A stretch of DNA of 36,207 nt from Candidatus Omnitrophota bacterium (lineage in GTDB: Bacteria; Omnitrophota; Gorgyraeia; Zapsychrales; Fredricksoniimonadaceae), in the NCBI GenBank assembly GCA_903908245.1, contig CAIVRE010000034.1:1-36207 (forward strand), given 5' to 3'. The notes under the pieces are model-generated. The model saw only the letters and a program-made list of their open reading frames with translations. It did not search any database and was not told where the DNA came from. The number at the start of each line of letters is the position of its first letter. Positions within the stretch are counted from its first letter, which is position 1. Both the position numbers and the translations under genes were made by a program. Of this stretch, positions 24,699-32,466 are shown one piece after another.

Positions 24699-25741
24699 TG
24701 TCAGAACCAATACAAAAAGAAGTTCCTTTGTGCCCATTTTTTGGCCAGTGCGGCGGTTGTCAGTACCAGGATATCCCTTATGAAGAAGAATTAAGGCTGA
24801 AAGGCGCTGCTTTCAAAGAGGCGTTGGCAGCGAAAGTGGATTGTGCTTCCTGGGATATCAAGCCTGTTGTGGCTTCTCCGAAAGTGTATCATTATCGTAA
24901 CCGCCTGGACCTGAAGCTGGTCAGGACCCGCAAAGGTACGATCCATATCGGTTATTCCCCGGCAGCAAAGGGGCAGATCCTGGAGATCGAACGCTGTCCG
25001 ATCGGGATGGAGAAGATCGCGGATTATGTCGCGACATTGCGGGCAGATGCTTCGGCGAACCTGCCCGAGAAGTACCGGATGGCCAATCTCACACTGCGTT
25101 GCGGCGACGGGGACAAGGTTTTCTGGGGAGGGATCGGGCGCAAATCCAATCACCTGAGCTCCGAGAATTATTTCTATTTTGAGTTCCAGGGGAAGAAGAT
25201 CCATTATTCGCTGGACACTTTCTTCCAGGCGAATCTTTCTATCCTTCCGCTGTTGGCGGAGCAGATGCGTGCCCTGCCGATCTGGTCGAAAGACGTGGTG
25301 GTGTTCGATCTTTATGGCGGGGTGGGGTTGCTCGGGCTTATGGTGCATGACCTGGTCAAAGGCGTTATTAATATTGAAGAGAACACCCATGCCGTTAGTG
25401 TGGCGGACCATAATGTCAAGGCGAATGGCATCGCCAATGTGGCGACCCTGGAGGGGCGGGTAGAGAATGTCCTGCCGGGATTATTGGACCAGATGGACAG
25501 CGCGGAGAATATCATCATTGTCGATCCCCCGAGAGCGGGATTGACGGACAAAGCTATCGCGAACATTATCGGGCTTTCCAAGGTCCGGCATTTATTGTAT
25601 CTGTCCTGTAATCCTGAAACACTGGCCGCCAACCTTTCGGGGCTCATGGCCGGAGGGTGGAGCCTTTCTTTTGTCCAGCCGTTCGATTTTTTTCCACGGA
25701 CCAGGCATCTTGAGGCCCTGGTCTTGTTATCACGCCCTTAA
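24698..25741 (+). CDS. RlmD/TrmA-type (uracil-5)-methyltransferase
   Basis: Adds a methyl group from S-adenosylmethionine to carbon 5 of a uridine in rRNA (RlmD/RlmCD type) or tRNA. An iron-sulfur cluster site is formed by Cys12, Cys18, Cys21 and Cys100 (CPFFGQCGGC, ERCPIG). SAM binding: VFDLYGGVGLLGL. Then IVDPPRAGL, the catalytic Cys304 in YLSCNPETLAANL and the late Glu339 in RTRHLEAL. At 347 aa it lacks the N-terminal TRAM domain of E. coli RlmD and is close to RlmC in size. The cluster favours an rRNA target. One-base overlaps on both sides place it in a tight PsbP-methyltransferase-radical SAM operon. Confidence 0.88.
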   Translation: MSEPIQKEVPLCPFFGQCGGCQYQDIPYEEELRLKGAAFKEALAAKVDCASWDIKPVVASPKVYHYRNRLDLKLVRTRKGTIHIGYSPAAKGQILEIERCPIGMEKIADYVATLRADASANLPEKYRMANLTLRCGDGDKVFWGGIGRKSNHLSSENYFYFEFQGKKIHYSLDTFFQANLSILPLLAEQMRALPIWSKDVVVFDLYGGVGLLGLMVHDLVKGVINIEENTHAVSVADHNVKANGIANVATLEGRVENVLPGLLDQMDSAENIIIVDPPRAGLTDKAIANIIGLSKVRHLLYLSCNPETLAANLSGLMAGGWSLSFVQPFDFFPRTRHLEALVLLSRP

Positions 25742-27177
25742 TGATCCGGAGGCAAGTGGCCCAGTTCCTGTTCGTTAATCCTTCGACGCATCGCGCCAAA
25801 GGCGCGACCTCGGTCGCGTTGACAATGCCTCCGATGGGGATCGCGGTCCTGGCGGCCGTCCTTGAGGCCCGCGGTCATTCCGTGCAGATCATTGATGCCA
25901 ACTTTGAGCGGATCGACCCTGAAGATATCCCTGCCCGGATCAGGGAGCGGCCGTTCTTCATCGGGATGACCGTTAATATCCTGACCATAAAAATGGCTTT
26001 GGAGTATGCCCGTACGCTTAAGCGCGTCTTCCCGGACGCCTGGATGGCGTTCGGCGGTCCGCATGCGTCGGTGATGGGGCCGAAGCTGCTGCAGAAGCAT
26101 GCCTGCCTGGATGCCGTGATGGTCGGTGAGGGTGAAGAGACCATGGCGGAGATTGCGGACAGGGCCGGGGCCGGGGATATTTTTGAAGGTGTCCGCGGGG
26201 TGATCTATCGCCGTGGACAGGATATCGTTGATAATGGCGAACGTCCGTTGATCGAGGATATCGACAGTCTTCCGATGCCGGCGTATCATCTGTTGCCGCA
26301 TTTGTCTCATTACCGGTCGCGCAGCCGTGCTTTTCCGGTGGGGTATGTCTTTACAAGCCGCGGGTGCCCGGCGGCGTGTACTTTTTGTTATCGCAATTTC
26401 GGCGCCAAATGGCGGCCCCGGTCTCCCGAGAAGGTGGTGGAGGAGATCGCTTTCCTGCGGGAAACTTACGGGATCCGGCAGCTGGACATCCTGGATGATA
26501 ATTTTACCTTTGATGCCGAGCGGGCGCGCCGTATCCTCGAGATGATCATCGCGCGCAACTGGAAGCTCAAGATCAATCTTCAGATAGGGGTCAGGGTCCA
26601 CAGCCTGACACCTGAATTGTTGCTGTTGATGAAGAAAGCCGGCGTTTTCAAGTTCGGTTTTGGCATCGAGAGCGGAGATGAGGCGATCCTCAAGCGTATC
26701 AAAAAGGGGCTTAAGCTTGAACGGGCGCTTGCACTGGTGAGCGAAGCGCGCCGCATCGGGTTTATTACCCATGGTTATTTTATTATCGGGTTCCCCGGTG
26801 ATACGCCGGAGTCGATGCGCCGCACGATCGATTTTGCGATCAAGCTTGATCCGCATTACGCGAGTTTTTCCGTATGTACGCCTTTGCCCGGGACGGAGAT
26901 CTATGAAGATATCGCGCGTAACGGCGAGTTTACCGCGAATATCGAGGACGGGATCGATGAGGGGCTGTTCGCGCTTAAGGGCTTTTTTAAGTACGGAGGC
27001 CTGAAGCCGGGGGATGCCGGCGTGTATTGTGAAACAGCATGGAAAGAGTTTTACTCTCGTCCGGTCAAAATGCTTGATGTCCTCTCGACTGTCCGTTCCT
27101 GGGGGGAGTTCCAGTGGCTGATACGTGTTATCGCCGACATGTTCCGGTCAAAAAAGGGGCAGGCTTCTAGCCGGTGA
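25741..27177 (+). CDS. B12-binding-domain radical SAM protein
   Basis: Residues 1-175 form a cobalamin-binding Rossmann domain (PPMGIAVLAAVLEARGHSVQIIDAN, MAFGGPHASVM, VGEGEETM), without the His of the base-on DxHxxG motif. Residues 195-420 are the radical SAM core with cluster motif CPAACTFC (Cys209, Cys213, Cys216), then LDILDDNFTFD, FGFGIESGDEAILKRIKKG, HGYFIIGFPGDT and CTPLPGTEIYEDI. This BchE/MiaB-neighbour class often performs radical methylation or ring formation in lipid, hopanoid, cofactor or natural-product pathways, and the substrate cannot be read here. It overlaps the methyltransferase gene by one base and its end overlaps the convergent hydrolase by 11 bases. Confidence 0.88.
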   Translation: MIRRQVAQFLFVNPSTHRAKGATSVALTMPPMGIAVLAAVLEARGHSVQIIDANFERIDPEDIPARIRERPFFIGMTVNILTIKMALEYARTLKRVFPDAWMAFGGPHASVMGPKLLQKHACLDAVMVGEGEETMAEIADRAGAGDIFEGVRGVIYRRGQDIVDNGERPLIEDIDSLPMPAYHLLPHLSHYRSRSRAFPVGYVFTSRGCPAACTFCYRNFGAKWRPRSPEKVVEEIAFLRETYGIRQLDILDDNFTFDAERARRILEMIIARNWKLKINLQIGVRVHSLTPELLLLMKKAGVFKFGFGIESGDEAILKRIKKGLKLERALALVSEARRIGFITHGYFIIGFPGDTPESMRRTIDFAIKLDPHYASFSVCTPLPGTEIYEDIARNGEFTANIEDGIDEGLFALKGFFKYGGLKPGDAGVYCETAWKEFYSRPVKMLDVLSTVRSWGEFQWLIRVIADMFRSKKGQASSR

Positions 27178-27802
27178 GGTCCAGAAAATCTTTTTCTGTC
27201 GCGCAGGCAAGGTAAGGGTTTTCCGTTTTGAGGATTTGCAACCGTCCGCAGGTGGTGTCACCGTAATTATGCCCGGGCCACACCATCGTATCGCCAGGCA
27301 ATTGTTTGATCTTTTGCAGGCTCTGAAAAAGGGCCGGCGCGCTTCCTCCCGGAAGGTCGGTGCGGCCGATCGCTTCCACGAACAGCGTATCCCCGGTAAA
27401 AAGATTCCCTTCCAGAAGATAGCAGGTACATCCCGGCGTATGCCCGGGGGTATGGAGGCATTCGATCTTTAAGTTCCCGACGGAGATCGTTGCGTGATCC
27501 GTGAACCGCTGTAATGTTTTACAGCTTGGGACATAAAGCATGGATTCGTTATCGGACAGATAGGCGGGAAGCTTAAGACGGTTGGAATAATATTTTAATC
27601 CGCCGGTATGGTCAAAATGCCCGTGGGTGAGCAGGATCGATATGACTTTCAGGCCCGCTTTTGCCGCGGCTGCTTCGATCGCGGGGGTGTCGTCATTGGG
27701 GTCGACCACTGCCGCCTCACCGGACGACTTGTCACCGACAAGGTAACTGAAGTTCGCCATCGATCCCAGTTCAAGCTGCTGGATGTATAAATTTTTTATC
27801 AT
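27167..27802 (-). CDS. Metallo-beta-lactamase-fold hydrolase (glyoxalase II-like)
   Basis: A 211-aa zinc hydrolase. Metal ligands are visible as THGHFDH (His60, His62, Asp64, His65), His121 in TPGHTPG, Asp138 in TGDTLF and His178 in WPGHNYG: the full glyoxalase II/persulfide dioxygenase set. FVEAIGRTDLPGG is typical of the YcbL-type short hydrolases. ATG 27802 is chosen over the longer frame from 27844, because a consensus promoter lies at 27816-27844 and the domain begins with MIKNLYIQQLELGSMANFSY. The substrate may be a lactoylglutathione-like thioester or another small ester. It is divergent from the thioredoxin-like gene and convergent with the radical SAM gene (11-bp overlap). Confidence 0.88.
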   Translation of the reverse strand: MIKNLYIQQLELGSMANFSYLVGDKSSGEAAVVDPNDDTPAIEAAAAKAGLKVISILLTHGHFDHTGGLKYYSNRLKLPAYLSDNESMLYVPSCKTLQRFTDHATISVGNLKIECLHTPGHTPGCTCYLLEGNLFTGDTLFVEAIGRTDLPGGSAPALFQSLQKIKQLPGDTMVWPGHNYGDTTCGRLQILKTENPYLACATEKDFLDLTG

Positions 27803-27815
27803 ATGTAAGAGTTGT

Positions 27816-27844
27816 ATTATAATGACGACAAAAGTTTTAGGCAA
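27816..27844 (-). promoter_or_regulatory. Consensus promoter of the MBL-fold hydrolase, almost no leader
   Basis: On the minus strand: TTGCCT (27844-27839), a 17-bp spacer and TATAAT (27821-27816). Only 13 bases separate the -10 box from ATG 27802, so the mRNA leader would be about 6-8 nt and has no room for a Shine-Dalgarno. This decides the start codon. Confidence 0.75.
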
Positions 27845-27900
27845 GCGTCCTGTCGGGTTTTAACGACATTGGCGGGTTATTACAATAGAAAGGGGCCTTT

Positions 27901-28458
27901 ATGGCACTTCTTGAATCGATCAAAGTTCCCTTGGGGTCAGGGCTCCCTCCGTTTGAATTAAAAGATCCGTCAGGAAGGGCGTACAGGAGTGATGCTCTTT
28001 TGGGTGAGAGGGGGCTTTTGGTATTTTTTACCTGTAATCATTGTCCGTATGCCCAGGCGGTATGGCCGCGGGTGATCCGGCTGGGGGATTATGCCAAGGG
28101 TATGCGTGTTGGCGTTGTTGCGATCAACCCGAATATCAATCCGGATTTCCCCGAAGATTCACCTGAAAAGATGAAAGAGGCTGTTCAGCAGAGGGGTATC
28201 CTGTTCCCTTATTTGATCGACGAGGATCAGTCGGTCGCTAAAGCGTTCAAGGCCCAGTGCACACCGGATATTTACCTTTATAACAAGAACAAAGAGCTGG
28301 TGTACCACGGCCGCATTGATGACAGCTGGAAGGATGAAGACGCTGTTACCCGTGAAGAGCTCAAAGAGGCAATGAATAATATGGCCGCCGGTCTCCCTCA
28401 GGACAAGCGGCAGTATCCGTCCATGGGTTGTTCTATCAAGTGGAAATCCATTGCTTAA
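27901..28458 (+). CDS. Thioredoxin-like / AhpC-TSA family protein
   Basis: A 185-aa thioredoxin-fold protein with CxxC active site C45NHC48 in FFTCNHCPYAQAVWPR. This is the variant found in a bacterial family often annotated as thioredoxin family protein or peroxiredoxin-like (GxxLPPFELKDPSGRAYRSD at the start, CTPDIYLYNKNKELVYHGRIDD later, ending SMGCSIKWK). There is no signal peptide, so it should be cytoplasmic. AAAGGGG stands before ATG 27901. Its end overlaps the TTG of the metal transporter by 8 bases, so the pair is likely co-translated and may link redox state to manganese uptake. Confidence 0.88.
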   Translation: MALLESIKVPLGSGLPPFELKDPSGRAYRSDALLGERGLLVFFTCNHCPYAQAVWPRVIRLGDYAKGMRVGVVAINPNINPDFPEDSPEKMKEAVQQRGILFPYLIDEDQSVAKAFKAQCTPDIYLYNKNKELVYHGRIDDSWKDEDAVTREELKEAMNNMAAGLPQDKRQYPSMGCSIKWKSIA

Positions 28459-29755
28459 AAGCCATCAAGAACAGCTTAATGAGAAAAGCGTGGTCCAGAT
28501 CCCGGCCGGTGCCGGTTTCTGGCGCAAGTCCCTGGCTTTTTTCGGCCCGGGCCTTCTGATCGCTGTCGGTTACATGGATCCTGGCAATTGGGCGACCGAT
28601 CTGGCCGCCGGTGCCAAATTCGGATATACCCTTCTGGCCGTTGTTTTGTTTTCCAATTTTCTGGCCATTCTATTTCAATATCTGGCATTAAAGCTCGGGA
28701 TCGCTACAGGCAGCGACCTGGCGCAGGCTTGCCGGAATAATTATTCGAGGCCGGTCACGATCGTCCTTTGGGTCCTTTGTGAGATCGCTATTATTGCCTG
28801 TGATCTGGCGGAGGTCATCGGTTCTGCTGTTGCGCTTAATCTCCTGTTCGGATTGCCGCTGGTCATCGGGATCGTTTTGACCGGCCTGGACGTTTTTGTG
28901 ATCCTGGCCCTTCAATCCAGGGGTTTTCGCTATCTTGAGGCGGTCATAGGCGGGTTGATGATGATCATTGCCGGCGTCTTTATTTATGAACTTGTCGTTG
29001 CCAGGCCGGAATGGGCAGGTGTGGCGGTTGGGCTTCTTCCGAAAGCGGATATTGTGGCGAACCCGATGATGCTTTATATTTCGATCGGTATTTTAGGGGC
29101 GACGGTGATGCCTCATAACCTTTACCTCCATTCCAGTATTGTTCAGACCCGCGCGTTCAAACGGGATGATGCAGGCAGGTCAATGGCCATCAAGTTCGCC
29201 ACGATGGATATCATGGTCTCATTGGGGCTGGCATTTTTTATTAACGCGGCTATTCTGGTATTGAGTGCGGCTGCTTTTCACGGGACCGGCAATCAGGATG
29301 TGGCTGATATTACGGATGCGTATCGCCTGCTGGCACCGACTTTGGGGGCGGCAATGGCCAGTGTACTTTTCGCGGTCGCCCTTTTGGCGTCCGGCCAGAG
29401 TTCAACAATGACCGGGACATTGGCAGGGCAGATCGTGATGGAGGGGTTCCTGGATATCCGCTTGCGCCCCTGGGTGCGGCGCATTATTACCCGGTCGATG
29501 GCGATCATTCCGGCGCTTTGTGTGGCGGTATGGATGGGTTCGAGAGGGATAGGCCAGATGCTGGTTTTAAGCCAGGTTGTCCTGTCGTTCCAGCTGGCTT
29601 TTGCTGTCATCCCTTTGGTTTATTTTACAAGTGACAAGAAACTGATGGGGCGTTTTACGAACGGAATGGTGATCCGGACGCTTGGCTGGGCCGCGGCGGG
29701 ATTGATCGTGGTACTGAACCTTTATCTTATCTTTCAGGTGGTGAAAAATGTATAA
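28451..29755 (+). CDS. mntH: NRAMP family Mn2+/Fe2+ transporter
   Basis: A proton-coupled divalent metal importer with about 11 transmembrane helices. The metal site is formed by helix 1 (YMDPGNWATD, with Asp43-Pro-Gly-Asn46) and helix 6 (GATVMPHNLYLHSS, with Met-Pro-His). Both are intact, supporting manganese/iron transport. ALLASGQSSTMTGTLAGQ is the conserved late loop. Length and topology are standard. TTG 28451 overlaps the preceding gene; GTG 28490, with GAGAAA upstream, is an alternative start that would shorten the soluble N-terminus by 13 residues. It overlaps the universal stress protein gene by 8 bases. I see no Mn riboswitch or MntR site. Confidence 0.92.
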   Translation: MLKSHQEQLNEKSVVQIPAGAGFWRKSLAFFGPGLLIAVGYMDPGNWATDLAAGAKFGYTLLAVVLFSNFLAILFQYLALKLGIATGSDLAQACRNNYSRPVTIVLWVLCEIAIIACDLAEVIGSAVALNLLFGLPLVIGIVLTGLDVFVILALQSRGFRYLEAVIGGLMMIIAGVFIYELVVARPEWAGVAVGLLPKADIVANPMMLYISIGILGATVMPHNLYLHSSIVQTRAFKRDDAGRSMAIKFATMDIMVSLGLAFFINAAILVLSAAAFHGTGNQDVADITDAYRLLAPTLGAAMASVLFAVALLASGQSSTMTGTLAGQIVMEGFLDIRLRPWVRRIITRSMAIIPALCVAVWMGSRGIGQMLVLSQVVLSFQLAFAVIPLVYFTSDKKLMGRFTNGMVIRTLGWAAAGLIVVLNLYLIFQVVKNV

Positions 29756-30185
29756 AAAGATCCTGGTCCCGATGGATATATCTTCGACCGATGACACTAT
29801 TCTCGGCTATATCAGGCCATTGGCGCGTTTTACCGGCGCATCGCTGGTGCTGGTGCATGTTTCCGACGGTTTTGCCGCGCGACTGCAGAATCAGCTGAAT
29901 TTGGCCGACTCCCAGGAAGTGCGTAAAGACCGCGAGTATTTGGAAGGGATCGCCGCAAGGTTGAAAGGGGAAGGCTTTGACGCGCATTGTCATTTATTGA
30001 TGGGGGACCCTGTTGAGGGCATACTGGGCCTTGTTAACGAGGAGGGGTGCGACCTTATTGCCATGGCGACCCACGGTCATGATCATATTGCGGACTGGTT
30101 TTTCGGCAGTGTGGCCGATGGGCTTCGGCATAAGACGGATATCCCGATCCTGATGATCCGTTCGCCTCAAAAAGGCATGAAATAA
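29748..30185 (+). CDS. Universal stress protein (UspA family)
   Basis: A single Usp domain of 145 aa: KKILVPMDISSTDD at the start, LVLVHVSDG, GDPVEGILGLVNEEGCDLIAMATHG, and GSVADGLRHKTDIPILMIR at the end. The ATP-binding pattern G-2x-G-9x-G(S/T) is recognisable only loosely (THGHDHIADWFFGSVAD), so nucleotide binding is uncertain. GGTG precedes ATG 29748. It is the third gene of the thioredoxin-like, mntH, usp operon. Usp proteins next to membrane transporters often modulate them, which is an inference here. Confidence 0.9.
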   Translation: MYKKILVPMDISSTDDTILGYIRPLARFTGASLVLVHVSDGFAARLQNQLNLADSQEVRKDREYLEGIAARLKGEGFDAHCHLLMGDPVEGILGLVNEEGCDLIAMATHGHDHIADWFFGSVADGLRHKTDIPILMIRSPQKGMK

Positions 30186-30213
30186 TTGTAAATTCGTTTC
30201 GCCCGATTATAAT
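30186..30213 (+). promoter_or_regulatory. Promoter of serS
   Basis: TTGTAA (30186-30191), a 16-bp spacer and a consensus TATAAT (30208-30213), just after the usp stop. The expected start is near 30220, 31 nt before ATG 30251, and GAGAGG lies at 30237-30242. No T-box element fits in this leader. Confidence 0.65.
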
Positions 30214-30250
30214 GTGGGGTATTCAATAAAAACGCAGAGAGGTTGTTGAA

Positions 30251-31519
30251 ATGCTGGACTTGAAATTTATCCGTGAAAATGTTGATATTGTTCGTGTCGG
30301 GCTGGTTGCAAAGAGGGCTGAGGGCCGGCTTGACGAGCTTTTGGCGCTTGATGAACAGCGCCGGGCGATCATCGTGAAAGTCGATGATCTGAAAGCGAAG
30401 AAGAATACCGCGAACGAGGAAATAACCCGGTTGATCAGGGAAAAGCAGGATCCGAAAGCCACCATTGCGTCGATGAAGTCGACGGCGCAGGCAATTGACG
30501 CGCTGGAGCCGGGCCTTAAGGAACTGGAAGAGAAGATCAACAATATCCTCCTTTTTATTCCGAACCTTCCGCATCCTTCCATTCCGGTGGGCGGACCGGA
30601 CAAGAATCGTGTCGTGCGTTCCTGGGGTGATATCCGCAAGTTTGATTTCAAGCCGCAGGAGCATATTGCGCTGGCCGAGAAACATGACATCATTGATTTT
30701 AAACGGGCCACCAAGATCTCTGGCTCGAACTTTATTTTATATAAAAGGGCTGGCGCTTTACTGGAGCGCGCGTTGATCAACTTCATGCTCGATCTGCATA
30801 CGCGTCAACATGGGTATGTGGAGGTTTTTCCGCCGGTGCTGGTGAATGCCGCAAGCATGCAGGGCACGGGGCAGCTGCCCAAGATGAAGGATGATATGTA
30901 TCATCTGGCGGAAGATGACCTTTATCTTATTCCAACCGCTGAAGTGCCGGTGACCAATATTTACCGCGATGAGATCCTCGATGAGGCCCAGCTTCCGATC
31001 TATCATGCGGCTTATTCGCCGTGTTTTCGTCGTGAGGCAGGGTCGTACGGCAAGGACACCCGCGGGTTGATGCGGGTGCATCAGTTCAACAAGGTGGAGC
31101 TGGTCAAGTTCGTCAAGCCCGAGACCTCATACCAGGAGCTTGAGTCGCTGGTGGGGAACGCCGAGAAGGTTTTTCATCTTCTTAATATTCCGTATCGTGT
31201 CCTTGAATTGGCATCTGGCGACATCAGTTTTTCCGCGGCCAAGTGCTATGACATTGAAGTGTATGCGCCGGGGCTTGACAAATGGCTGGAAGCGTCGAGC
31301 TGTTCTAATTTTGAGGATTTTCAGGCGCGCCGGGCGGGTATCCGTTATAAAGGCAAGGACATGAAGAAGCCGGCGTTTGTGCACACCCTTAACGGGTCAG
31401 GCGTGGCTACGCCGCGCACGATGGTGGCGATCCTGGAGAATTATCAGCGGGCTGACGGCGGGATCGATATCCCGGAGGCCCTTTGGCCTTATACCGGCGG
31501 GCTTAAGAGTATTATATAA
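30251..31519 (+). CDS. serS: Seryl-tRNA synthetase
   Basis: Charges tRNA-Ser with serine. Residues 1-105 form the long antiparallel coiled-coil arm that grips the tRNA-Ser variable arm (MLDLKFIRENVD, LDELLALDEQRR). The class II core follows: GTGQLPKMKDDMY, LIPTAEVPVTN, motif 2 SPCFRREAGSYGKDTRGLMRVHQF, ASSCSNFEDFQARR and motif 3 HTLNGSGVATPRTMVAILEN. The 422-aa length is standard. It has its own promoter. A broken tRNA-Ser gene lies 750 bp downstream. Confidence 0.97.
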   Translation: MLDLKFIRENVDIVRVGLVAKRAEGRLDELLALDEQRRAIIVKVDDLKAKKNTANEEITRLIREKQDPKATIASMKSTAQAIDALEPGLKELEEKINNILLFIPNLPHPSIPVGGPDKNRVVRSWGDIRKFDFKPQEHIALAEKHDIIDFKRATKISGSNFILYKRAGALLERALINFMLDLHTRQHGYVEVFPPVLVNAASMQGTGQLPKMKDDMYHLAEDDLYLIPTAEVPVTNIYRDEILDEAQLPIYHAAYSPCFRREAGSYGKDTRGLMRVHQFNKVELVKFVKPETSYQELESLVGNAEKVFHLLNIPYRVLELASGDISFSAAKCYDIEVYAPGLDKWLEASSCSNFEDFQARRAGIRYKGKDMKKPAFVHTLNGSGVATPRTMVAILENYQRADGGIDIPEALWPYTGGLKSII

Positions 31520-31544
31520 TGATCCAGGGCAAGCGGGGGAGATA

Positions 31545-32207
31545 ATGGCAGCTAAAGAAGAAAAAGCATCGGGTGGCGGCGGGGATCCTAAAGGAGGATG
31601 GCAGGGGACCCTGTTGATCGTCCTGAAATTTTTATTTGCAGCTTTGTTCCTGCCGGTTGTTATCGGATCGACCATGGCCTTGCAGAACGAGGTCATGGGG
31701 TTTGATGCATCCTTGCGGCACTCTTTGTGGATCGGCCTTGTGGCCTATCTTGTGCTGTTCTTTTTTGTTTATGATTTTGCCCATGTTTATCAGTTCGGCC
31801 AGAATGTAATGACATTTTGTTTCCAGTTCTTCAAGCCGATGTTGAATTTTGCCCCGTATGTTTTGCCGATCTACACGATCGTTGTTCTTATCGCTTTTGC
31901 GGTCATGAGCGCCATGGGGAAAGCGCATGAGTGGCAGGGGATGTTCTTTTCCCTCATTGCGTTTACTTTTTCCATGCATATTATTTTGACCGCCAAGGAT
32001 CTTTACAAGAAGGATCCCGGTTTCGGTAAACCGACGTATTTCTTCGGGATGGAGCTGGTCTATATTATTGATGTCTTTCTGATCGCTTTGGTGATGAATG
32101 TGGTTTTGCCCGGGTTTTCTTTTATCGAGTTCTTCAAGAGGTTAAGCGGCGTATCGCTGGATATTTATAAGCCGGTCATCGGTCAGCTGTTCGGGGTGCA
32201 TTGGTAG
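31545..32207 (+). CDS. Polytopic membrane protein of unknown function
   Basis: 220 aa starting at ATG 31545 (MAAKEEKASGGGGDPKGGW), with GGGGGAG upstream. The longer frame from 31377 is the shadow of serS. A short charged, glycine-rich cytoplasmic N-terminus is followed by about five hydrophobic helices: LLIVLKFLFAALFLPVVIG, SLWIGLVAYLVLFFFVYDF, YVLPIYTIVVLIAFAVMSA, GMFFSLIAFTFSMHIIL and YIIDVFLIALVMNVVLPGF. I recognise no family signature. The TAFTFSMHIILTAKDLYKKD stretch may be a conserved cytosolic edge. It lies 25 nt after serS, so it is likely on the same transcript. Confidence 0.8.
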   Translation: MAAKEEKASGGGGDPKGGWQGTLLIVLKFLFAALFLPVVIGSTMALQNEVMGFDASLRHSLWIGLVAYLVLFFFVYDFAHVYQFGQNVMTFCFQFFKPMLNFAPYVLPIYTIVVLIAFAVMSAMGKAHEWQGMFFSLIAFTFSMHIILTAKDLYKKDPGFGKPTYFFGMELVYIIDVFLIALVMNVVLPGFSFIEFFKRLSGVSLDIYKPVIGQLFGVHW

Positions 32208-32222
32208 GAATGGTTTTTTAGG

Positions 32223-32250
32223 TTGCGGAAAGTTTGAAAGGCAATATAAT
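32223..32250 (+). promoter_or_regulatory. Promoter of the interrupted tRNA-Ser gene
   Basis: TTGCGG (32223-32228), a 16-bp spacer and TATAAT (32245-32250), with an expected start near 32257, 16 nt before the tRNA. The layout is the same as for tRNA-Lys, which supports a formerly working tRNA gene whose promoter is intact. Confidence 0.65.
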
Positions 32251-32272
32251 TAGCCGGCTTTAAGCATTTTCG

Positions 32273-32316
32273 GGAGAGATGTCTGAGTGGTTGAAGGAGA
32301 CGGTCTCGAAAACCAT
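32273..32316 (+). pseudogene. 5' half of tRNA-Ser(CGA), truncated after the anticodon stem
   Basis: GGAGAGA acceptor 5' strand, TG, a long D arm (TCTGAGTGGTTGAAGGAGA) and an anticodon arm ACGGT-CTCGAAA-ACCAT with anticodon CGA at 32307-32309. This is standard bacterial tRNA-Ser, which reads almost identically up to ACC. A C-A mismatch then appears in the stem (32315), and the long variable arm, T arm and 3' acceptor strand (TCTCTCC) are absent. Instead comes unrelated AT-rich DNA and a terminator. The gene cannot give a working tRNA. Its promoter is still there, so a short RNA of about 125 nt may be made. Confidence 0.8.
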
Positions 32317-32329
32317 ATTAGTGGTTTTC
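32308..32329 (+). repeat. Inverted repeat at the tRNA break: candidate recombinase core site
   Basis: GAAAACCA (32308-32315), spacer TATTAG, TGGTTTTC (32322-32329): perfect 8-bp arms around a 6-bp spacer. The left arm is the end of the anticodon loop and the 3' stem strand of the truncated tRNA-Ser. Arms with a 6-8 bp spacer inside a tRNA anticodon region are how many tyrosine-recombinase attachment sites look, so this is a candidate attL/attR. No integrase gene is in the window. Confidence 0.45.
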
Positions 32330-32360
32330 TGTAACATATTGAATTTATTGAGTATTAGAT

Positions 32361-32390
32361 AACCCCGACGAGAGCCGGGGTTTTTTATTT
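32361..32390 (+). terminator. Rho-independent terminator after the tRNA-Ser fragment
   Basis: AACCCCG (32361-32367) pairs with CGGGGTT (32376-32382) around an 8-nt loop, followed by TTTTATTTTA. It could be the original tRNA-Ser terminator or belong to the neighbouring accessory DNA. Confidence 0.8.
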
Positions 32391-32466
32391 TATGACGATT
32401 GGTGATGAGTGGGACTGTGAAATGCCCTGGACAGACACAATTTGGACACCAAAAACGGAGGTGCGT

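Noticed and set aside
32307-32362. Group I intron inside tRNA-Ser
   Set aside because: Introns in tRNA anticodon loops leave both halves in place. No 3' half follows within the window, the inserted stretch shows no intron core, and similarity continues past the loop into the stem.
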